Of a DNA stretch of 64,000 bases, positions 60,855 to 64,000 are shown piece after piece. The stretch spans positions 62,001 through 126,000 of the forward strand of contig NZ_FOYI01000006.1 in the NCBI RefSeq assembly GCF_900116005.1, given 5' to 3'. This stretch comes from Poseidonocella sedimentorum. GTDB taxonomy: Bacteria > Pseudomonadota > Alphaproteobacteria > Rhodobacterales > Rhodobacteraceae. Both the position numbers and the translations under genes were made by a program. The notes under the pieces are model-generated. The model did no database searches, had not been told where the DNA came from, and was given only the letters and a program-made list of their open reading frames with translations. The stretch's first letter is position 1. Each line of letters starts with the position of its first letter.

Positions 60855-60927
60855 TCGACCGCCGCCCGTCCCACGCCTGAGCGGGGGATGCCGGATCACG
60901 ACCAGACCACTGCCGGATCACTGCTGC

Positions 60928-60956
60928 CGGGCCGTCCTCTTAGGGCGGCCCGTTTT
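60928..60956 (+). terminator. Intrinsic terminator of the YceI gene
   Basis: CGGGCCG (60928-60934) pairs with CGGCCCG (60946-60952), extended by TCC/GGG, followed by TTTT. It separates the yceI-like gene from the trigger factor gene. Confidence 0.85.
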
Positions 60957-61136
60957 ACGTCTGCGCGGGGCTCTGGGGCCCTTAGCCCCAACGGTCTTTC
61001 GCCCGATTGCTGCGAATGCAGCCTTGCGCAGGGCAGGGGAGATCACTAGAAGGGCCCGGATTCCGAAAAGCCACGCGAGAGAGCGGGGCACGAACCCGCG
61101 AAAACCCCGCGAGAAACACTGTGAGGATGTGACACG

Positions 61137-62468
61137 ATGCAAGTCACCGAGACCCTGAACGAAGGTCTGAAACGCGCCTACGATATTGTCGTGACGGCGG
61201 ACGAGCTGGATGCCAAGGTGACGGAGAAACTCGTCGAGGCCCAGCCCGAAATCGAGATGAAGGGCTTCCGCAAGGGCAAGGTCCCGCTTCCGCTGCTCAA
61301 GAAACAGTTTGGCGAGCGCCTGCTTGGCGAAGCGATGCAGGAAACCATCGACGGCGCGATGAGCAAGCATTTCGAGGACAGCGGCGAGCGCCCGGCCCTC
61401 CAGCCCGAGGTCAAGATGACCAACGAGGACTGGAAAGAGGGCGACGACGTGCAAGTCGCGATGTCCTACGAGGCGCTGCCGGAAATCCCCGAGGTTGACC
61501 TCAGCCAGATCTCGCTCGACCGCCCCGTCGTCAAGGCCGATGACGCGGCCGTGGACGAGGCGCTGGCCAATCTCGCCGAAACAGCGCAGGACTTCAAAGC
61601 CCGCCGCAAGGGCTCCAAGGCCAAGGACGGCGATCAGGTCGTGATCGACTTCGTCGGCAAGGTCGATGGCGAGGCTTTCGAAGGCGGCTCGGCGGAAGAT
61701 TACCCGCTCGTGCTCGGCTCCAACTCCTTCATCCCGGGCTTCGAAGAGCAGCTCGTCGGCGTCAAGGCCGGGGAAGAGAAAGCCGTGGAAGTGAGCTTCC
61801 CCGAGGAGTATCAGGCCCCGAACCTGGCCGGGAAAGCGGCGGTCTTCGACTGCACCGTGAAAGAGGTCAAGGAACCGGTGGCCGCCGAGGTCGATGACGA
61901 GCTTGCCAAGAAGTTTGGTGCCGAAGATCTCGCCGCGCTCAAAGCCCAGATCGCCGAGCGGCTCGAGGCCGAATACGCTCAGGCCGCCCGCGCCGTGGTC
62001 AAACGCGCGCTGCTCGACAAGCTCGACGAGCTCGTCCAGTTCGATCTGCCGCCGAGCCTCGTGGAGGCCGAAGCCAAGCAGATCGCGCATCAGCTCTGGC
62101 ACGAGGAAAACCCCGACGTTCAGGGCCACGATCACCCCGAGATCGAGACCACCGAGGAGCACAGCAAGCTTGCCGAGCGCCGCGTGCGCCTTGGCCTGTT
62201 GCTGGCCGAGATGGGCCAGAAGGCGGAGATCACCGTGACCGACGCCGAGATGACCCAGGCGATCATGAACCAGGCGCGTCAGTACCCGGGCCAGGAGCGG
62301 CAGTTCTTCGAGTTCGTGCAACAGAACCAGCAGATGCAGCAACAGCTCCGCGCGCCGATTTTCGAGGACAAGGTTGTCGATCACGTGATCGATCAGGCCA
62401 CCGTCACCGAGACGGAAATGTCCAAGGACGATCTTCAGAAAGCCGTGGAAGCGCTCGACGAGGAGTGA
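61137..62468 (+). CDS. tig: Trigger factor
   Basis: 443-aa ribosome-associated chaperone and peptidyl-prolyl isomerase. The N-terminal ribosome-binding domain holds '[20 protein letters not shown]' (the GFRxGKxP signature), the FKBP-type domain (about 160-245) has '[20 protein letters not shown]' and '[20 protein letters not shown]', and the rest is the helical substrate cradle rich in Glu/Gln ('[20 protein letters not shown]'). Length is normal. The 280-bp leader contains a GGGGCT/AGCCCC hairpin (60967-60989). clpP/clpX, which often follow tig elsewhere, are not adjacent here. Confidence 0.97.
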   Translation: MQVTETLNEGLKRAYDIVVTADELDAKVTEKLVEAQPEIEMKGFRKGKVPLPLLKKQFGERLLGEAMQETIDGAMSKHFEDSGERPALQPEVKMTNEDWKEGDDVQVAMSYEALPEIPEVDLSQISLDRPVVKADDAAVDEALANLAETAQDFKARRKGSKAKDGDQVVIDFVGKVDGEAFEGGSAEDYPLVLGSNSFIPGFEEQLVGVKAGEEKAVEVSFPEEYQAPNLAGKAAVFDCTVKEVKEPVAAEVDDELAKKFGAEDLAALKAQIAERLEAEYAQAARAVVKRALLDKLDELVQFDLPPSLVEAEAKQIAHQLWHEENPDVQGHDHPEIETTEEHSKLAERRVRLGLLLAEMGQKAEITVTDAEMTQAIMNQARQYPGQERQFFEFVQQNQQMQQQLRAPIFEDKVVDHVIDQATVTETEMSKDDLQKAVEALDEE

Positions 62469-62496
62469 TCGCGCCTTTTGCGATGGAAACCGAGAT

Positions 62497-62521
62497 CGGG
62501 GGCTTTTCGGGCCCCCGTTTT
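62497..62521 (+). terminator. Intrinsic terminator of tig
   Basis: CGGGGGC (62497-62503) pairs with GCCCCCG (62511-62517), followed by TTTT, 28 bp after the tig stop. Confidence 0.88.
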
Positions 62522-62580
62522 CATTTGATGAATTGCGCATGTCGCCGCCCCGCGCGGCCCGGGCAATCACTGGTAGAGGA

Positions 62581-63009
62581 ATGGCCAGACGGATGAGTGC
62601 AACCCTGATCATGATCATCGCGCTGATCGCCGTGATCGGCGTTGTGGCCGCGCTGGTGCGGCTCTCGCCCTCTGAACCGGCGCGCTGGCACGCGGGCGCC
62701 GAGTTCGGCCCGGACGCGGACATGGCCGGCGGCGTGACGCGCAATATCGCGGGCGGCGAGGAGACCTTCGCGCGGCTTATCGCCATCATCGAGGCAACGC
62801 CCCGGACCGAGCGGCTCGCCGGATCGGCCGAAGGCGCGCGCGTGACCTTTCTCACCCGCTCACGCCTTTGGGGCTTTCCCGATTACACCACCATCGCGCG
62901 CGTCGCGCCGGACCGGATCGCGATCCTCGCCCGGCTCCGGTTCGGCAGCTCGGACATGGGCGTCAATCGCAAGCGGGTCGAGGGTTGGCTCGCCGCGCTT
63001 GAGGGTTGA
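62581..63009 (+). CDS. DUF1499 family protein
   Basis: 142 aa. One N-terminal membrane helix (about 8-26, 'TLIMIIALIAVIGVVAALV') is followed by a ~110-residue domain with 'ETFARLIAIIEATPRTERLA', 'VTFLTRSRLWGFPDYTTIAR' and 'RLRFGSSDMGVNRKRVEGWL', which match DUF1499 (unknown function). Several starts are possible: ATG 62581 (directly after GAGGA), ATG 62593 (12 bp after it) or earlier; 62581 is a compromise. It lies 46 bp before prfA on the same strand. No role can be assigned. Confidence 0.82.
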   Translation: MARRMSATLIMIIALIAVIGVVAALVRLSPSEPARWHAGAEFGPDADMAGGVTRNIAGGEETFARLIAIIEATPRTERLAGSAEGARVTFLTRSRLWGFPDYTTIARVAPDRIAILARLRFGSSDMGVNRKRVEGWLAALEG

Positions 63010-63055
63010 GCCAAACGGCTTGACCGCGCGCGGCGCTTGAGCGAAGGACGGGCGC

Positions 63056-64000
63056 ATGGTTCCCGCAGAGAGATTGGATCAGATTGTCGGGCGGTTCGAG
63101 TTTCTCGAAGCGCAACTGGCCGAGGGCGGCGGCGCGGATTTCGCGCAGCTTTCGCGCGAGTATGCCGAATTGCGCCCCGTGGTCGAACAGATCGCCGAGT
63201 ACCGGCGCCTTGTCCGCGATATCGCCGAGGCCGACGCCCTGCTCGATGATCCCGACATGGGCGAGCTTGCGCGCGAGGAATTGCCCGGCCTGCGGGCGCG
63301 ATTGCCGGAGGCGGAGCACGCCTTGCAACTGTCGCTCCTGCCGCGCGATGCGGCGGATGCCCGGCCCGCGATCCTCGAGATCCGGCCCGGGACCGGGGGC
63401 GACGAGGCCGCGCTCTTCGCGTCCGATCTGCTGCGCATGTACCAGCGCTACGCCGAGGCGCGCGGCTGGAAGGTGGAGCTGCTCGAAGAGCAGGTGACCG
63501 AGCTTGGCGGGATCAAGGAGGTTGTCGCGCGGATCGCCGGCGAGAACGTCTTTGCCCGGCTCAAGTTCGAAAGCGGCGTGCACCGGGTGCAGCGCGTGCC
63601 GGAGACCGAGAGCGGCGGGCGGATCCACACCTCGGCGGCGACGGTGGCAGTGCTGCCGGAGGCCGAGGATGTCGATATCCACATCGATCCGCAGGAGATC
63701 CGCATCGACACGATGCGCGCGTCCGGCGCGGGCGGGCAACACGTCAACACCACCGACAGCGCGGTGCGGATCACCCATATCCCGAGCGGGATCGTCGTCA
63801 CCTCCTCGGAGAAATCGCAGCACCGGAACCGCGAGATCGCGATGCAGGTGCTCAAGACGCGACTGTTCGATCTGGAGCGGCAGCGGGCCGCGGATGCGCG
63901 CAGCGCGAACCGCAAGGCGCAGGTCGGCAGTGGCGACCGGTCCGAGCGCATCCGGACCTATAATTTCCCGCAAGGGCGCATGACCGACCACCGCATCAAC
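63056..64000 (+). CDS. prfA: Peptide chain release factor 1, 5' part, cut by window edge
   Basis: 315 codons are present, the gene running off the right edge. RF1 recognises UAA/UAG and releases the peptide. The GGQ loop is in '[20 protein letters not shown]'. The codon-recognition tripeptide region reads '[20 protein letters not shown]', that is PET where E. coli RF1 has PAT; the PxT form separates it from RF2 (SPF). '[20 protein letters not shown]' is another class I RF signature. The start [11 protein letters not shown] has GGACGG upstream. In many bacteria hemK/prmC follows; that lies outside. Confidence 0.96.
   Translation, partial: MVPAERLDQIVGRFEFLEAQLAEGGGADFAQLSREYAELRPVVEQIAEYRRLVRDIAEADALLDDPDMGELAREELPGLRARLPEAEHALQLSLLPRDAADARPAILEIRPGTGGDEAALFASDLLRMYQRYAEARGWKVELLEEQVTELGGIKEVVARIAGENVFARLKFESGVHRVQRVPETESGGRIHTSAATVAVLPEAEDVDIHIDPQEIRIDTMRASGAGGQHVNTTDSAVRITHIPSGIVVTSSEKSQHRNREIAMQVLKTRLFDLERQRAADARSANRKAQVGSGDRSERIRTYNFPQGRMTDHRIN

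Overview
The window is GC-rich chromosomal DNA from an alphaproteobacterium, most likely a Rhodobacteraceae (Roseobacter-type) genome. The evidence is a SAM-II riboswitch ahead of metZ, a tRNA-His with no G-1:C73 pair, an alphaproteobacterial RpoH, and several small families (DUF6446- and DUF6476-like) that I associate with Rhodobacterales. Most of the window is dense housekeeping sequence with many 4-8 bp start/stop overlaps. I see no rRNA, CRISPR array, integrase, transposase or prophage.

Layout. 1-2.9 kb: cell-shape operon mreB-mreC-mreD-mrdA (minus strand, mrdA cut by the window edge). 3-4.8 kb: leuA with a possible Leu-codon leader peptide. 5-9.8 kb: SDR, ybjN-like gene, proC, csaA, D-2-hydroxyacid dehydrogenase and a long FabH-like ketosynthase. 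9.8-12.3 kb: an AT-richer island holding one gene, a six-transmembrane channel-like protein with an RCK-like tail and no canonical K+ filter. 12.3-15.9 kb: tdk, an OmpR-type two-component system and a divergent secreted EF-hand protein. 16.1-21.2 kb: membrane GGDEF-EAL protein, tRNA-Gly, tRNA-His, a DUF6476-like membrane protein divergent from a RluA/RluD pseudouridine synthase, and rpoH.

21.4-30.8 kb: Gfo/Idh/MocA oxidoreductase, small membrane proteins, pepF, FAH-family enzyme, alpha/beta hydrolase, metZ behind a SAM-II riboswitch and attenuator, folE2 and trkH. 30.8-39 kb: a secreted SPOR/peptidoglycan-binding protein whose serine-protease-like domain lacks its catalytic triad, then glyQ, a DUF6446-like gene, glyS and a PPDK-like protein with an eroded ATP-grasp domain. 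39.1-43.2 kb: SleB-type hydrolase and folB-folP-glmM, with folB carrying a long C-terminal extension.

43.3-49.8 kb: a large chemoreceptor ending in a DWGDF pentapeptide, a bactofilin/M23 peptidase pair, a DUF455 protein and bcp. 49.9-56.3 kb: YhdP/AsmA-like protein, queA, an MFS transporter and a DUF924 protein. 56.4-64 kb: glnB-glnA, NAD(P)HX repair enzyme, tRNA-Leu, YceI, trigger factor, a DUF1499 protein and the 5' part of prfA.

Themes: envelope growth (Mre, bactofilin/M23, SleB, GlmM, SPOR protein), folate synthesis (FolE2, FolB, FolP), nitrogen and amino-acid metabolism (GlnB/GlnA, LeuA, ProC, MetZ), and protein quality control (RpoH, trigger factor). The least explained items are the lone channel gene and the two multi-domain proteins with eroded active sites. 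Computed values such as GC percentages and database hits were not available; statements about them are visual or from family knowledge.
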